64,000 nt of DNA from Ophiodon elongatus (GCA_016806645.1 JACSYO010000115.1:2501-66500); one strand, 5' to 3'; shown: positions 1 through 12,434, counted from the stretch's first letter. Made by a program: numbers and translations. Notes: generated by a model not told the origin, from the letters alone.

Positions 1-670
1 CTTTTTGCAGCTACATTCTCCGGGAAAGTGCAAATAGCATTCTTCTCCCAGGACTTTAATTCTGTCCGCTGAGCCTAGCTGAAGGAAAAGTCCATTTCAA
101 TTCTTCAAACTAATATATCCTTTCAATAAGGTACTATTTTTTTGAAGACTTGGAAACACAATTATTTACAGGTATTAGATTCTCGCCAACACAACATGTT
201 GAGCGATATAATGCGTCTCCACTGCAGCCTTCCCAGACCTGCCATGCTATTCTTTACATGACCAATGGCAATTTCATTGTGCAAATGCAACTCGGATCAT
301 AAATAAGCTTGTTAATTTTTGCCCTGCTGTTTGTGATGACAAATCGCCCGCCGTGTAAACATTGTCAGCAGATGGCAAAATTACTCAAGCGAGGGTGTTG
401 CCTGATACTTCTGGGAGGTTGTAATGGTGGGGCTGTGTCTGGCAATGGGATGCTAAGTGATGCAGGGCTCCATTCTTCTTAGCTCAGCCGCAGCAAACAG
501 CTACATTCATCATCGCGACACACCTCCTCAGACAGATGTGTGCGGAGGAAAAGGCGGAACACATGCTACCATTCCCTCACACGGATCTCAGCGAAACAAA
601 GCGCGGGATGAATATTCCACAGTCCCCGAGCTTGACAGGCCTCTGCAATAACAGCGCCCACCCATGAGCA

Positions 671-672
<2 letters not shown>
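1..672. other. Intergenic sequence, no gene recognised
   Basis: The only open frames are short and lack splice sites or protein-like composition. I see no recognisable repeat until the TG array that follows. A conserved non-coding element could be present, but it cannot be judged from one sequence. Confidence 0.5.

Positions 673-724
<52 letters not shown>
673..724. repeat. (TG)n microsatellite
   Basis: About 26 uninterrupted TG dinucleotides. On the opposite strand this gives an open frame of alternating Thr-His, which is an artefact of the repeat. Long TG/CA arrays like this are common in fish genomes and are usually length-polymorphic. Confidence 0.97.
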
Positions 725-728
<4 letters not shown>

Positions 729-2246
729 GGGAGTGAGAGGGCGTGCATGCCTCCTGACTTTGCTTTATGCTCAGATTTATCAAACTCCATTCATTTCCTG
801 TGAATTACTGTTAGATACATGAAGTCATCATTCGCAATTACCGACTTTTGTTCGGAAGTGGCAGTTACACAACACAGTCCAAATTGTCGACAGGGTCATG
901 GTTGTTTTCACCAATTCCTCCCAATCGACTCTGCTCCCCCCTTCCTCCTCCATCCATTTGAAAGAAAGAGATAAAAAGAGACAAACGACCTGAAAGTCAG
1001 ACCTTGTGAATATGGCTCTCAAAATGAATGGGCTCATTGTGTACGCTGAGATGCAATTACGCTGCCTTTCTCCTACCACAACAGTGATGGTGTGGTAGTT
1101 GGAGTTTGGAGGTGAGAAGGGTCTGGCTGGGGCGATAATCCGAGTGTCAACAGGAAGTTAATGACAGTTGCGTCGTCGATGACAGAAATCCTCACGTTCG
1201 AATGCATTGACGAATTGGGAGGAGACATCCGAGCACAGCCCTGGTCCATTCAGAAATCGCGATTTAAACTCTTAAGCTGCATTTGTTGGAAAAGTAAAAA
1301 ATGATTGTGTAAAGAAAAAGAAAAAATTGTCACCTTGTTTTAAACCAAACCCTTCACCGTCTTTTCACCATCAAACCCCAAAAGTAGTCGGGCTACATGG
1401 CTCTACCCCAAGGTTCTAAATATATCTGGCATTTCATTTTTGAATATGCTAAAATTCATCTAAATCATCTGACTGCAGGCCCAGAGGAACTGAGAAACAC
1501 CCCTCTGCACAGCAAGTCATCCAATTCTAACAACAGACTCTTTGTTTGTCCACGCCCGCCTGAACACCACATGAGGAGTTTCTGATCCAACGCCAGGACG
1601 ACACCACGTCTCTGTGCTTTCCAAAACTCTTTCAAATCCCTGGAGGACCTAAAGCAACTTAGTTAGGGTTAGAGAAGCATCGTGGTTTGCTTTGAAATCA
1701 CTACTTTAAGGTCAGGGCACCTTCGTCGTCATGCTGTAGAGTTTGGTTAAGATTATGGAGCTATTGTGGTGATGCTGAAAAAAGTTGACTGTCCGTAAGC
1801 AGGAAATAAACAGTTGCCATGTTTTGTTGAGCCAGTCATCCACCCCAGCCTCCCCCCCGTGGCCTGTCGCTCTACAACAACCTGACTTGACTTCCTCCTG
1901 TGCTCCAGTCATAATTACTACGGTTGGAAGGTTTTCTCACTTGTACACAGATGAGGTTTTGGGTGTTTGCTGAATGTCGTTCTTCTTGGGAGAAGTGCAC
2001 CAGTGTAGCTCTTCACTTCAGAACTCATCGTCATGGCTCGTTCCATTATCGACTGTCCTCATCCAAAACCGTCTCCTACAAATTAGCTCTGTGGCTTCAC
2101 ACTACAGCAGAACTCATTTGTTTTCTTGCATTACTGGATATGCTTCTTGCAACTAAAGCATCATATAACTTTAAATTTCTATTATAGTCATGTTTAGGTG
2201 CTCACAGCACTTACATTACCAGTATAAGTTTGACTCAATGTGAATG
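725..2246. other. Intergenic sequence, no gene recognised
   Basis: All frames are broken within about 90 codons and no convincing splice-site pairs or protein motifs are visible. The sequence is mostly unique in appearance. Confidence 0.45.
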
Positions 2247-2280
2247 AAAAGGTGTGTCCAAACCTTTGACTGGTACTGTA
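2247..2280. mobile_element. Terminal fragment of a Tc1-like DNA transposon
   Basis: The stretch contains GGTGTGTCCAAACC followed by TTTGACTGGTACTGTA. This resembles the terminal inverted repeat found at the ends of many fish Tc1/mariner elements. I did not find the matching inverted end, and no transposase-like frame lies on either side. It is therefore best read as a solitary end or a deletion remnant. Family assignment rests on recognition of the motif only. Confidence 0.5.
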
Positions 2281-3739
2281 GTTAAGGTGAGGGGATGATT
2301 ACGGTCTGGGCTGAATATTAAAACCAAAATGTTACAGTTAAAGATCAAGTTCTCACTCAAACATATTTTTAAGTTATAAACTATTTGATATGACTGATGA
2401 AACACATTAATGATGATGATGATAATATTGACAATTCTTACCGAATTTGCTCAAATTCATGCAATTCATGGTTGAAAATGGTTCAAAACGCCATGTACTT
2501 TTTAAATTCACAATCTCAGTAATAGCCTTGCAAGATTAGGACTGAGAGTTGACCGTTTGGGATTAATCTACATCATGAAATAAATGTGTTTTTTAAAGCC
2601 CTCTAATCAGACATTGCCTCCTCTGCTCTCCCCACAGCATCGTATCATTTTTACTTGTTACGTTTCCATTATGTAGCATTACAATCACAGCAGAGCAGAA
2701 GCCTTTTCTCTCCCTTCTGTGAACTGGAAATGAAGCTGTCAAGCTGTCACGGTGCAGTGAATACAGAAAGTTGAGGAGGTGGTAGGATAACTTCAATATT
2801 TTAATGACAAGTATCGAACAGACAAGAGTCCAGGTAGGCAGTCGGCCCTGCAGGTGGTAATAAGGAAATGGGTGCCGGGCAACCATGTAACTGGTAACAA
2901 AAAGATTCTCCACAGCAACTCTGACAAATTGACAGAGAACACAGGACCTAAGGTATAAATAGTGACGAACAAGGGAAGTGAGGACAGGTGAGCAGGAGGT
3001 GAGCAGAATTCAGGACTAATGAGGGACAAGGTGAAACTGATCTGTGCAGACAATCTCCACTTCAAAATAAAACAGGAAACAAACTATAACAAAAACCCTA
3101 GGACCATGACCGCCCCCCCCCCCCAATCCCATACGTTCCAAAACACTCAAACAAGTCTGCTTTATGGTCTGTTTGACTCTAAATGGACCATAATTTACTG
3201 TATTGAAGAATACTTGATACTAGCGATTGAGACCATAAACTCATGTTTACAATGTTTACTGAGGGAATAAATCAACTTGATGAATGGTAATTTTGTCCAC
3301 AGGAGTCGCCCCCTACTGGTCATTAGAAATAGTGCCAGTATAAGGCACTTCAGCTGTCTAAACCCCGTCTCTGTGGTTAAATTGCTGTGCTTTTTACGTT
3401 GTTGCTGTATTTTTTGTTAGTTTAAATCTCTGTCACGTGATATATGTTGTTGTATGTTCCAGTTATATCTCCTTACTAACTAAATCAAAATGAATACTGT
3501 ATGAATGTAATTGCAACAGGGTTGCCTCACCACTCTAGCCCAGTAAGAATGACAAATAACGCCACATGTCTAACGTTAAGTGCCAGTGGAGTTGGTGAAG
3601 ATGTTGTCGTGTCCTTGACTAAGAGCCCCAACTGCTCCCAATCGTGAGGCCGGTAGCTCCGCCACCATCAATAGGTGGGAAAATTAGAAGGCACTTTAAG
3701 CACTTTTATAATGTATTTAGTTACAGCTATTGCCACAAC
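2281..3739. other. Intergenic sequence with small repeat traces
   Basis: There is no gene. A run of 12 C occurs at 3113-3124. Around 3298-3360 the text GGAGTCGCCCCCTACTGG followed by an AAGGCACTTC motif resembles a short phrase found in interspersed repeats of many fish, but the surrounding boundaries are not clear. The rest looks unique. Confidence 0.4.
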
Positions 3740-3860
3740 TTCACACACACACTCCTCCCAACATGTACTTTGTCTCTCTTTATGTTACATCACCTGACTT
3801 CCTTAGAGGCAGGTCATGATTACATGGGTTACATATGAAATGACAGCGTATAACTTTTTG
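3740..3860 (+). repeat. Dispersed repeat family A, internal fragment
   Basis: The block CTTTATGTTACATCACCTGA, then a TTCCTTAGAGGCAGGTCATG-like phrase, matches the internal part of the longer family A copy near 22660 (CTTTATACTACGTCACCTGA) and the copies near 55400 and 63480. Only this central part is recognisable here. It has no coding potential. Confidence 0.55.
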
Positions 3861-5992
3861 TATTTAGAGTGAAAGTCATTTCTTTCATACTACATAACTT
3901 GCATCCCATTATCACATGAACAAATAGCCTACCATATGTGAATGTGTCCCTTTGATACTTCATTCCTGACTGATTGCTCTTGTTGGAAGATTAAATCCAC
4001 ATGCAGTGCAACTACTTGCTGGTGTCTCCAGTTTCTACCCTTCTAATCCCATCTGATGATGACAGTGTACGCAAAAATACATCCCTTACTACCCCTCGTT
4101 TTAATTCTCATTAAGATCAATAACCTGATATTCACTTCAGAGATAAAGTTTGTGTTTTATACAGCACAGAAGCGTAGGCGATTCTATCATCTCAGCATAA
4201 ATGCTAAACAAAGCTTTGATTTGAAAGGAAGCGAAGGCAGTAGGTGGAGCACCGACGCACACAGCCAGTGACGGAGCATTATATTAACTCACTATGCTAA
4301 TCCCTTCAGCTGCGCAGCTGGAGTCCAAGTTAGGAGAGAGCTCAGTTCTCAGGTCCAGGTTATTTTCAGACATAAGAGCTTGTTTTCAAAGGAGCTATAG
4401 AATGAGTGAGCCCTGAATAGACAGATAATTAGGTTATTCTCTGCCACAGTAATTACCCTTGTTGTTTTTGACAGCAGGAGAAGTGAGGGCACGTCTTGAT
4501 TTCTTTTCCATCTTTGATTTCCTGTCGTTTCTAGTGGAGCCTTGCCACATTTCATTATTTCATCACTCTGTGGAGAGTGGTAAACACCACTGCATGAATG
4601 ATGATCAAATATCGGCAGTGAAGCTGCCGCATCCTCTCAGTCATCCGCACACAGCGTCAGATTGTTAGGTACTCATACACTCAGAGGGAAAACCGTTAAA
4701 GACCCACCAGGGTACATACATTTCCTTCGGAGGCTTTTCGACACCAGACATACACTAAAGATCAGTAACAATCACAAAGGTTCCTCCTATAATTAAGCTC
4801 ATCCGTCTCTCTGATTCGTCTTCACAGGTAATGATGAAAGGTCTAGATGAAGGATGTCAGAAGCAGAAAGCAATTTTGAAGTTCGCTCTCCGGAGAACTT
4901 CAAAACTATAGTGTGAGCCTGCCGGAGTCACCTATCAAATCTATGAGGATGACGGTGAGTTGAAGCCATGACTCGAGTGTCGAGCAGTCCCAGTTTGAAT
5001 ATGTAGCAGTAAATATGGATTTTGCCGAAAGATGGGATGGCTTATTTGCTGAAGAAAACATCACAGCATGCAGGAGGACAAAACATTATACAAGCAGTTA
5101 TGTAGCGTCCCACTCATATCACTTAAAAAGGATTTAAGCATTAAACTCCACAGATGTTAACCCTCTGAACCCCGAGCAGGTTCAGGTCACATTTTACTCT
5201 CTGTGGCCGCGATGTTCACTGCAACATAACAGTCCTGCTCCTCTATGGAAACACAACAATCATGGCTAGAAGGACAAATATGTTACAATGCCATGAATCA
5301 GAAAAAAGAGAAAAACTTGCCTCATAATTTATTTTACAATAAATATAAAACAATGGAATATATATATATATATATACACACTTTTGTCAAGTGACTGTTG
5401 GTCAACAATTATCATTGATGAAATATCACAATTTCCACACATGATGTGTTCAAGGATGAAAATAACAATAATGTTGTTGTTCTGGCTTAGATCAACAAAG
5501 CAGTCGTATGAAGGTAAACTGAACTGAAAAGCATGTTTTCTTTTTATTAAATAGAAAGTCACAGCAAAGACGAGAATAAATGCACCTATTTGCCAAGAAT
5601 GACAAAAATGAAGGGCACTGCGCTACTCAATTTAAACATTTAAAAATAAGACAGTTTTAGCATGAACATTTTAAGGATAATTTTAATTTCTCATTTATTC
5701 CATCTATTTGCTTCTTTATATCTGTGTACAAATGAAATGTTAGACTGGACTACATACGTGTGTGTGTGTGTGCAGACATAACACACATGCTTGGGGGGGG
5801 CAGGAGCCATAATGATTCTTTACAATCTCGATACATCTGAAATGGGAACAAACACAATGGTTGTAAAACAGCAAAATGCTCCGGCAGCTTTTAGCCATCC
5901 ATTCCTCTTCTGTTGAGATGACATTTTGTGGTCTTTGCTGTTTGAATACCTTTTACATATTCTGAGAGTAAAAAAAAAAGTCCACTGACTGA
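3861..5992. other. Intergenic sequence with an (AT)n run
   Basis: No gene is recognised. A short AT dinucleotide run lies at 5358-5377 and a short TG run near 5758-5773. A small inverted repeat (GAAGTT...AACTTC) around the CTCCGGAG at about 4888-4912 is too short to interpret. Confidence 0.45.
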
Positions 5993-6014
5993 GTGCTTTT
6001 TTCCTTTCTTAACC

Positions 6015-6692
6015 AGAGCAGAGTACAGGACACTTTCCCCGTGGCCTGGCTGCCACCGACCCCCTGGGATCCCGCCACATACGGATTGGAGACCTTGCTG
6101 AGGATTTTTAATGTGGTCCTGAGTTGGTTCACGACCTTCTTCTTTATTTCCTCTGAGACTTCAGCCTCCTTCTTTTATATAACTAAATATATTTTGTGTA
6201 GAGACAGAACACTGGCTGAACCAGGCTGCGGACAGAACCAACACATAAAATAAGGGTATAAAAAGCATCAAATGAAGCTCTAATTTGTTTAATAGATATC
6301 AGCCCGAACCGTTTTTTCAAGTTTTGTCTTTTAACTACAGAAAATAAACGGTTTAGTGCTGAATTCTTCAACAAAAAAGTAGAAACCTGATGAGAGCAGT
6401 AACAATGCATGTTGAATGTGCACCACATTCTGCACATAACAGTAGTTGGACGTCAGCGCCTCAGGCTTAATGACAGCGGCTTGTTTTAAGCACTTCTCAT
6501 CCCCGTTAAAGTATGTAGGACAGAATGAATAAGAGGCATATGAAGAAGAGAAAATAGCCTGTTTTCCCACTCTGCCACTGTAAACACATCTTTATCGGGC
6601 GGATTACCTTCTTTTCTCGGAGCAGGGAGGTGATCTGCTCATCGTGCGTGTCAGGAGGCGGCTGGAGTTTGTTCAGGAGCCGTAACACCAGC
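6015..6692 (-). other. Two exon-like open segments, unrecognised
   Basis: Read on the minus strand, 6692-6603 encodes a leucine-rich then charged segment (motif VLRLLNKLQPPPDTHDEQ, ending LLREKK). It stops at a plausible splice donor, AAGAAG|GTAATC. About 430 bases further on, 6171-6015 is open for roughly 50 codons. It begins as a lysine/glutamate-rich, coiled-coil-like stretch (EEIKKKVVNQL) and ends at a weaker donor, CTCTG|GTTAAG. What argues against a gene is that both segments have an in-frame stop just upstream and no strong acceptor directly before them, although a good acceptor (TTCTGTCCGCAG) lies near 6230. I do not recognise a protein family. They could be exons of a small unknown gene, relics of one, or chance open frames. 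Confidence 0.25.
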
Positions 6693-7239
6693 ACTTCTCA
6701 CTGTGGCCTTACATGTGAGGCTCTGAAAGTAACATCTCGAATAGCGTGAGAGTGGAGGAATAATTCTTGCACACGACACTTTGTCTTTGAAATAATTACC
6801 CCACCAGAAGGCTACAGTCATTTTGGAAAACATTTTTTTTTTTTCACACCACAAAAGAAAAAGTGTAACTTCAAACTGTGCAGTCATTTGCTCCATATTG
6901 TTTTTCATGTCAGCTTTCTTTAGAGGGACCAGTGTGGGCATGCAATTAATTTTTCCAGTGGCATTGGAAATGCTTTCTAATTTCTTTGTGAGAAACACAA
7001 ACACATGACTGGTGTTTGAAGAATTAAGCACAAGTAAATTGTAGGAGACAAGGAAAAGAAAGAAAAAAAGATGGATGAACGTAAGCATTCTCTAACAAAG
7101 TTGTTGCTTTATCCTAAGAAACTTTTGTGATTTCAAGCAAAACTTTTGTTTTCTTCAGAGAAATATTTCTAGGAGGAAAAAACAGTAACTTCCGGTCAAA
7201 ACCAAAGGGAGAAAAGAAGAGAGTGAACCCAGCAAATGT

Positions 7240-7500
7240 TCTCCTTAACAGAACTCCAGGTAGCGGCTGTAGCAAATGTAAACGACAGCAACGTAACGCT
7301 CTCTGATCCAGCTGGGAGTTGCCGCGGGTTGGTTGCTGCAGTCAGCCGGGGTTTGCGCCGGCTGAATCTGAGTTGCTAGCTGCTGACTGAAGGCCCGTCT
7401 CCAGAGCTGCCCATCGCTCTCATCTCGGTAGAGAGTCTCCTAGCGGCGGCGAGGGAGGCGAAAGAACAGCAGGGGACGCTAGCTGGCTAGTTGTTGTCTC
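7240..7500. promoter_or_regulatory. GC-rich block, possible promoter or first exon
   Basis: This block is clearly richer in G, C and CpG than the AT-rich sequence around it (for example GCGGCGGCGAGG near 7446). It sits just upstream, in the minus-strand sense, of the exon-like segments at 6015-6692. That layout would suit a promoter or 5' untranslated exon of a minus-strand transcript. I see no unambiguous TATA box or long open frame, so this is only a hypothesis from composition and position. Confidence 0.25.
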
Positions 7501-8439
7501 ATTAGTCTTGTCTTTATACTCGAGGCCAAGCTAAATATACTATGAACCTGTGTGTGCCCCACTGTTTGTATTGTGCAGAGCTGACCTGGAACTACACTGA
7601 CTTAAAATATATTTTTTAAATTGTCTTTAATTCATCCTGTAGTATGTATATCCTTGGTGTTTGTTGTTTTTAAGGAAACATTTAAAACCATTTCAAAACC
7701 AATTCATTAATGTGAAAAATGTACTGCTTGTGTCCATTTAAAGTTCTTCTTCCCAGACGATGGACTAAGAGCCGTCTGTGCTCTTGTACCCTGGGATAAT
7801 CTCACTGGCCCCATTCATATTGCTGAGTTCATTTCGGTTTCTAAATCTAGACTTATGAACTATCTTTCAAGCCTAGCTGTTTCATTAACATACTTTCTTG
7901 CTCATTATCTGTATGTAAAGTGTCCTTGGGTTACGTGAAAGCCGCTTAAAATTGAATTAATTATTTTTCTTATAATTGTTGTTGAAAACAGGGCTGCTTT
8001 TCTCAGCTAATGAAACGTTAATGTTTTCTTAGGACGGCAACGGAATGTGATTCACTGAGGGGTTCTCACGGTACAGCACAGCAGAAAAGCAATGGTCTCG
8101 CTCTCAAAGTTCCGCATTGGTTGCCCCAGTATTTACCTCTAAGGAACTCCGGCAATGAGCTCATTTACTCCCTTGAATTGTCATCCAGGTCTCTAACTGA
8201 ACTTTTATCCTTTGTTCTGTGTTATCTTTTGGGGCTCTCGTTGCATGAACCTGCTCTCGGATGAGCAGGTATGACTGACCGTTGATTGAACCAAGGCCAA
8301 GATTAGGAATTATTCATCCTGCAGCCGCCCTCCATGCTCCCTCACACCGTCACTGTTCTGCCCAGCTGCTGCTGCTGATGGGACACATGAGGGGTAATCT
8401 TTTCAACTCAAGTTCAAGTGTCTGGACTGACCTGAATAA
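7501..8439. other. Intergenic sequence, no gene recognised
   Basis: AT-rich, apparently unique sequence without long open frames, clear splice pairs or recognisable repeats. Confidence 0.45.
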
Positions 8440-8580
8440 ACTGAGCCGCTGATGGGCAGTGAGAACGTTTCTGAACATGGCAGTGACATTTCTACCAGAT
8501 TATATCGCAGAAATGACATTTCCACCAGTGGTGACAGCGTTTCTACACACGGCAGCGCTGTATTTACCCACAGATGACGT
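8440..8580. repeat. Degenerate tandem repeat, about 4 units
   Basis: The phrases GGCAGTGACATTTCTACC, AGAAATGACATTTCCACC and GTGACAGCGTTTCTACAC recur at intervals of roughly 25-35 bases, with many substitutions and length changes. This looks like an old, decayed minisatellite. The minus strand is open across it only because the units avoid stops. Confidence 0.4.
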
Positions 8581-8799
8581 GTCTTCACATTATTGTTCAT
8601 TTCCTATGTTTGGACACTGATTATGTATATTAGGGTTTTGCTCATTTATTTTACAAATAACTCAAAGAACAGAATATCTTCAGATTGTTCCTAAGATTGT
8701 TGCAAATTTACAATCTATCCCTGCAAGCAGACGAAGGGGAATGAGGACGGGAGTGTGTAGTTTACATTGACAGGCTGGGAGATGGACAATATAGACTGT

Positions 8800-9430
8800 T
8801 GGTGTCCCGACTAAGAATGTATATAGTCGATTAGAATTGGTCAAGTCGTCCCAATCGATGAGTGATCAACTGATTGCTCATTGTCGGTAGTTCTGAAACA
8901 GAGTGGTTATCTGAGGTTATTGTCAAGATGCTGCTTTGATGGTTCAGCAAGTTAGTCTATCTGTTGAGGTATTCATAATTTCATTAGGTTCAGGCAACAA
9001 AACTACAGTTGTGATATTTCTTTTAAGTTACTTTGATGGAAGCATGACACACCCTACACTGCTTTTGGTTGGCTTACCGTCAAATTCTTACCCAAACCCA
9101 ACCAACCTCATTTCTGATGCCTAAATCTAACCAACCCAACCAACAAAGGCAATGACGCAGGTTGAGTGGTGGGTCATGCCCCTGCTAGTAGGAGGAGCAA
9201 TTGGGAAGATTTGATTACTTCGTTTTGCATGACAATTATCCACGTTCTTCTGTTTGTTGCGTGCATTTTTATAATTACTGGGGTTTTGGGATAATGGGGT
9301 GTCAGAACAACGGGCAGTCCACAGCTACGTGATATAAAAACCAACGCTGACTTCTGGTTTCACATGGGACACAAACAGCAGTCTCCTGGGGAAAAGTCTG
9401 GAGTGTTTTAACCTACCCATCCACCTCAAC
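8800..9430 (+). repeat. Family A fragments (two pieces)
   Basis: A 5'-type piece at about 8985-9010 (CAGGCAACAAAACTAC) and a central piece at about 9340-9430 (GGTTTCACATGGGACAC, then CAGTCTCCTGGGGAAAAG and ACCTACCCATCC) match the order seen in the long copy at 22425-22870. The sequence between them is diverged. Just upstream, near 8827-8860, phrases such as TAGTCGATTAGAATTGG and GTCGTCCCAATCGATG may belong to another transposon remnant. Confidence 0.5.
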
Positions 9431-10680
9431 AACTTGTGGAGCCTTCATGCTTGATATGTGATGCAAAATACATGATGACATACTCTTACCGTCCTTGTGC
9501 CGCTGCAACAACAACATTTTCCCTGGTCATATCTTATGTCCTTCACGTGGCTGATCTAGAGAAATGTGCATGGGATGGTATGAGGGTGACATGGATGTCA
9601 CAAACATATGTATGCTGATTTAATCATAATCACATATATCAATATTTGCTTGTCAAAGCCTCCAAATGAAGATTTTTTAAGTCAAAACATTACATTATTG
9701 TGTCACATGAAGAAAGCATTGAAGAAATATCAGAAGGTGGTATTATAAATCTGTAAATTGTTATATTCTCAAATAGGCTGATTCAGACATTTTTACTCTG
9801 AAAAGGCACATGCCTATCATAAGCCTAAACTGCGGCCGGAACATGAAATCAAATTAGGCTCTGTGTGTTCATTAGCGTTTTTTTAACATTTAAAGATTAT
9901 TGACACTCTTTGGAACTAAGCTTTGAAATATCACTGCATTGATGACTTTTATGGCTTTCTGTTTGGGGCTTGGAGTGTGTGATCATAGTGCCTTTTAAAC
10001 TTGGAGCGTTTGTATGTTGCACTGATCTAAAATGTGGATGTTACAGAGATGTTGATCTGTAGCTGCTTGTAAATTCCAGTGAATAGTTGGGTTTACTCTT
10101 AATCCCGCCCTCAAACCATCAAACACCAGTTACTGTTATTGTTAGGCCTACTAAACTAAACATGCTTCAACAAATCAGTCAATATCCAACTGTAATCGTT
10201 TCTGTATTTCTAAGAGTGGAAGTTGGCAACCCAACCCACACATTTAGCAGGACCAGAGCCATCAGCATGTGTTGTGTGCGACCAGGAGAGAAAGCTGGGA
10301 GAAGACCGAGCTACGGGATGGGATGGCTGCTAACTAGCTAACTTACTACTCGGACAGTCACACGCATATGAGCTGACGCGTTATCTTGAATTTGACTGGG
10401 TTTGATGAAGGATGCCATCCAACTGAGCTGCTTCAAGATAGAAGGGACATGTTTCTTGGTCCCGGGTCCCCACTTCTCCCTTTCCTGGCCTTCTTTTAGC
10501 CTTCACACAGGTTTCTTCATTGTGTCCATCCCTTCTGGCACATGTCCTCTTCTTTTCCTAATTTATGTGACATTTTTGGCCATCTCTGTGATTTTTAATC
10601 GAAGTTCTACATTTCCTACCCCCATTCGCGTAGTTAGAAAATGCTGGACGTGCATGGACAATTGAAACCCCTCAAAGTGA
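9431..10680. other. Intergenic sequence, no gene recognised
   Basis: Mostly AT-rich, with only short open frames (fewer than 90 codons). Nothing here looks like an exon or a known repeat. Confidence 0.45.
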
Positions 10681-10797
10681 CATATCTACACATACATATA
10701 TATTAACATATATACATATACACATACATATATAAAAATATATATATACATATATATATACATATATATATATATACACATATATATATATATATAT

Positions 10798-10876
<79 letters not shown>

Positions 10877-10890
10877 TATATACATACATA

Positions 10891-10921
<31 letters not shown>

Positions 10922-10922
10922 A
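10681..10922. repeat. AT-rich (TA)n/(CATATA)n microsatellite with T-rich end
   Basis: About 240 bases of alternating TA, interrupted by ACATA and CATACATA units and ending in a run of T. Three overlapping minus-strand frames of Tyr-Ile/Cys-Ile repeats arise purely from this array. The SINE copy starting at once after it suggests that the array may have grown beside that insertion. Confidence 0.95.
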
Positions 10923-10924
10923 TT

Positions 10925-11130
10925 AGATTGTTCAAAACCGAGGTGCACCTGTCTGTGTGGGTCTCCTCCCTCAGTCTAAAGACATGCTGGTCGGGTGTAC
11001 TGGAAACTGCCCGTAGGTGTAAATGTGAGTGTGGACGGTGGTCTGTCTGAAGGTGTTAGCCCACTGAAAGACTACTGACCTGTCCAGGGTCAACCACAGG
11101 ATAAGGAGCTGTAGATGGATGGATTATCTA
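10925..11130 (+). mobile_element. SINE copy (V-SINE/Mermaid-like), truncated
   Basis: In plus orientation it carries GTCTAAAGACATGCTG, AAACTGCCCGTAGGTGTAAA, a GAGTGTG segment, CCTGTCCAGGGTC and, at the end, AGCTGTAGATGGATGGAT. The same phrases in the same order, on the opposite strand, occur in the fuller copy at 59310-59645. The tRNA-like head is missing here. Assignment to the V-SINE/Mermaid type follows from the conserved middle block seen in the other copy. The exact family name is uncertain. Confidence 0.65.
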
Positions 11131-12396
11131 TCTGTAACCTTGCAATGATTCATTTTATAAACTAATAATGATAGTCAGTGACTTTCTTGTGAAATCCTAC
11201 CATGTTCAAGTGTAATTTCTCTTGTTCGTGTTCTGATGTCACCTTATTAGACTGAGCTAATATCTCAAAGCCTTTGTAATCCACAGCATCACTATCTCGA
11301 AGAATGGATATAGTTGTATTGTGTTCATGGGTGCTCTGTGCCCTTACTGATAATTACAGCACATGTTAAGGATTGAAGGATTAAGCAGCATCTATCAAAC
11401 AGTGGTACCAAAGCAGAGATCACTGCACAGACTCTCTGCACCACGCTGCATTTCTTCAGTGCATTTCTCTGCTGCAATCTTAAAGCAAATAATGTAATCA
11501 CAGGGCTTCAGTTATAGAATGCCGATTTCTTTTCTTATTCCCTTTCTGAAGACAGAAATACGTGAGCCGTGTGTGGAGTCAGTCACCCTCCTGCTGTCAT
11601 CTAACGTCAATCTACAAGTGAGACTGAAAAGGATTTTCATTCTCATGTTGCATGTTTACTGTATGTGACTTGAATAAACATCTACCTTCTTTTTTATGTA
11701 AATCTAACCTCCATGATTATGTAAAAGCTCCAAACTGCTTTTGACTGACACTATCCAACATATTTCAGTCTGAAGCAGCAATGCTCCCAGAGATTTTAAT
11801 CCATCACAATCTGTTCATTCTTCTGGCGGATGACATTTTCGCAGGTAGCACGTCGGAGGGGAGCAGTAGAGAGGCTAACTACAAATGTAATGAGTCTGTC
11901 CCAGACATGGCTCTGAGGATGGCCTCCAGTTAACAATATTTGATGTTAATTAAAATGTTAATTAGACGATCCCTGTAGCCGGGCCCAGAGTCGAAGTGCT
12001 CTTTTTTTGAGGTCACTCCATCTAACCTCTCCTGGACACTACAAATGTCATTGAACAGCAGGGAAGTAGCTTTGAAGTCTCAGCAGTGTAACAGAAACAG
12101 GAAATGGACCACCCTCCACGTAACTAGTCGGCAGGGTGGGGCTGTGCTTTCGTGGAAAGAAATGTACATTTTGTCCTTTGCATTGTGAAACTGCTGCACG
12201 CACAGCGTTGGCTTACAGCCTGTGGTACAGCTGCAATATAACTGAGATTGACAAATGCAGAGAACAACATTATGTTCATATGCAACTAAAATAACTACAG
12301 AAGTGAAGTGAAGCTTGATTAAGTGCTTCGTGTTAACTAAACTCCACAATCATGCTTGAGTTGCCACAAGCACATATTTCTGGTCAAACAAATGTC
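11131..12396. other. Intergenic sequence, no gene recognised
   Basis: No open frame of note, no repeat recognised and no convincing splice sites. Confidence 0.45.
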
Positions 12397-12434
12397 AAGC
12401 ATTCAGCATACATGCATGTACATGCTGAATGCTT
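12397..12434. repeat. Near-perfect 38-base hairpin
   Basis: The arms AAGCATTCAGCAT and ATGCTGAATGCTT are exact reverse complements (13 bp). They flank a 12-base centre that is itself mostly palindromic (CATGCATG). The whole could extrude as a cruciform or fold as RNA. No transcript context is visible. Confidence 0.9.

Noticed and set aside
6651..7088. 145-codon minus-strand open frame starting with a hydrophobic stretch
   Set aside because: The apparent signal peptide is from T-rich/A-rich sequence, and the frame overlaps the better exon-like segment in a different frame. I found no family resemblance.
10672..10948. Three overlapping Tyr-Ile-rich open frames
   Set aside because: They are translations of the AT/AC microsatellite.
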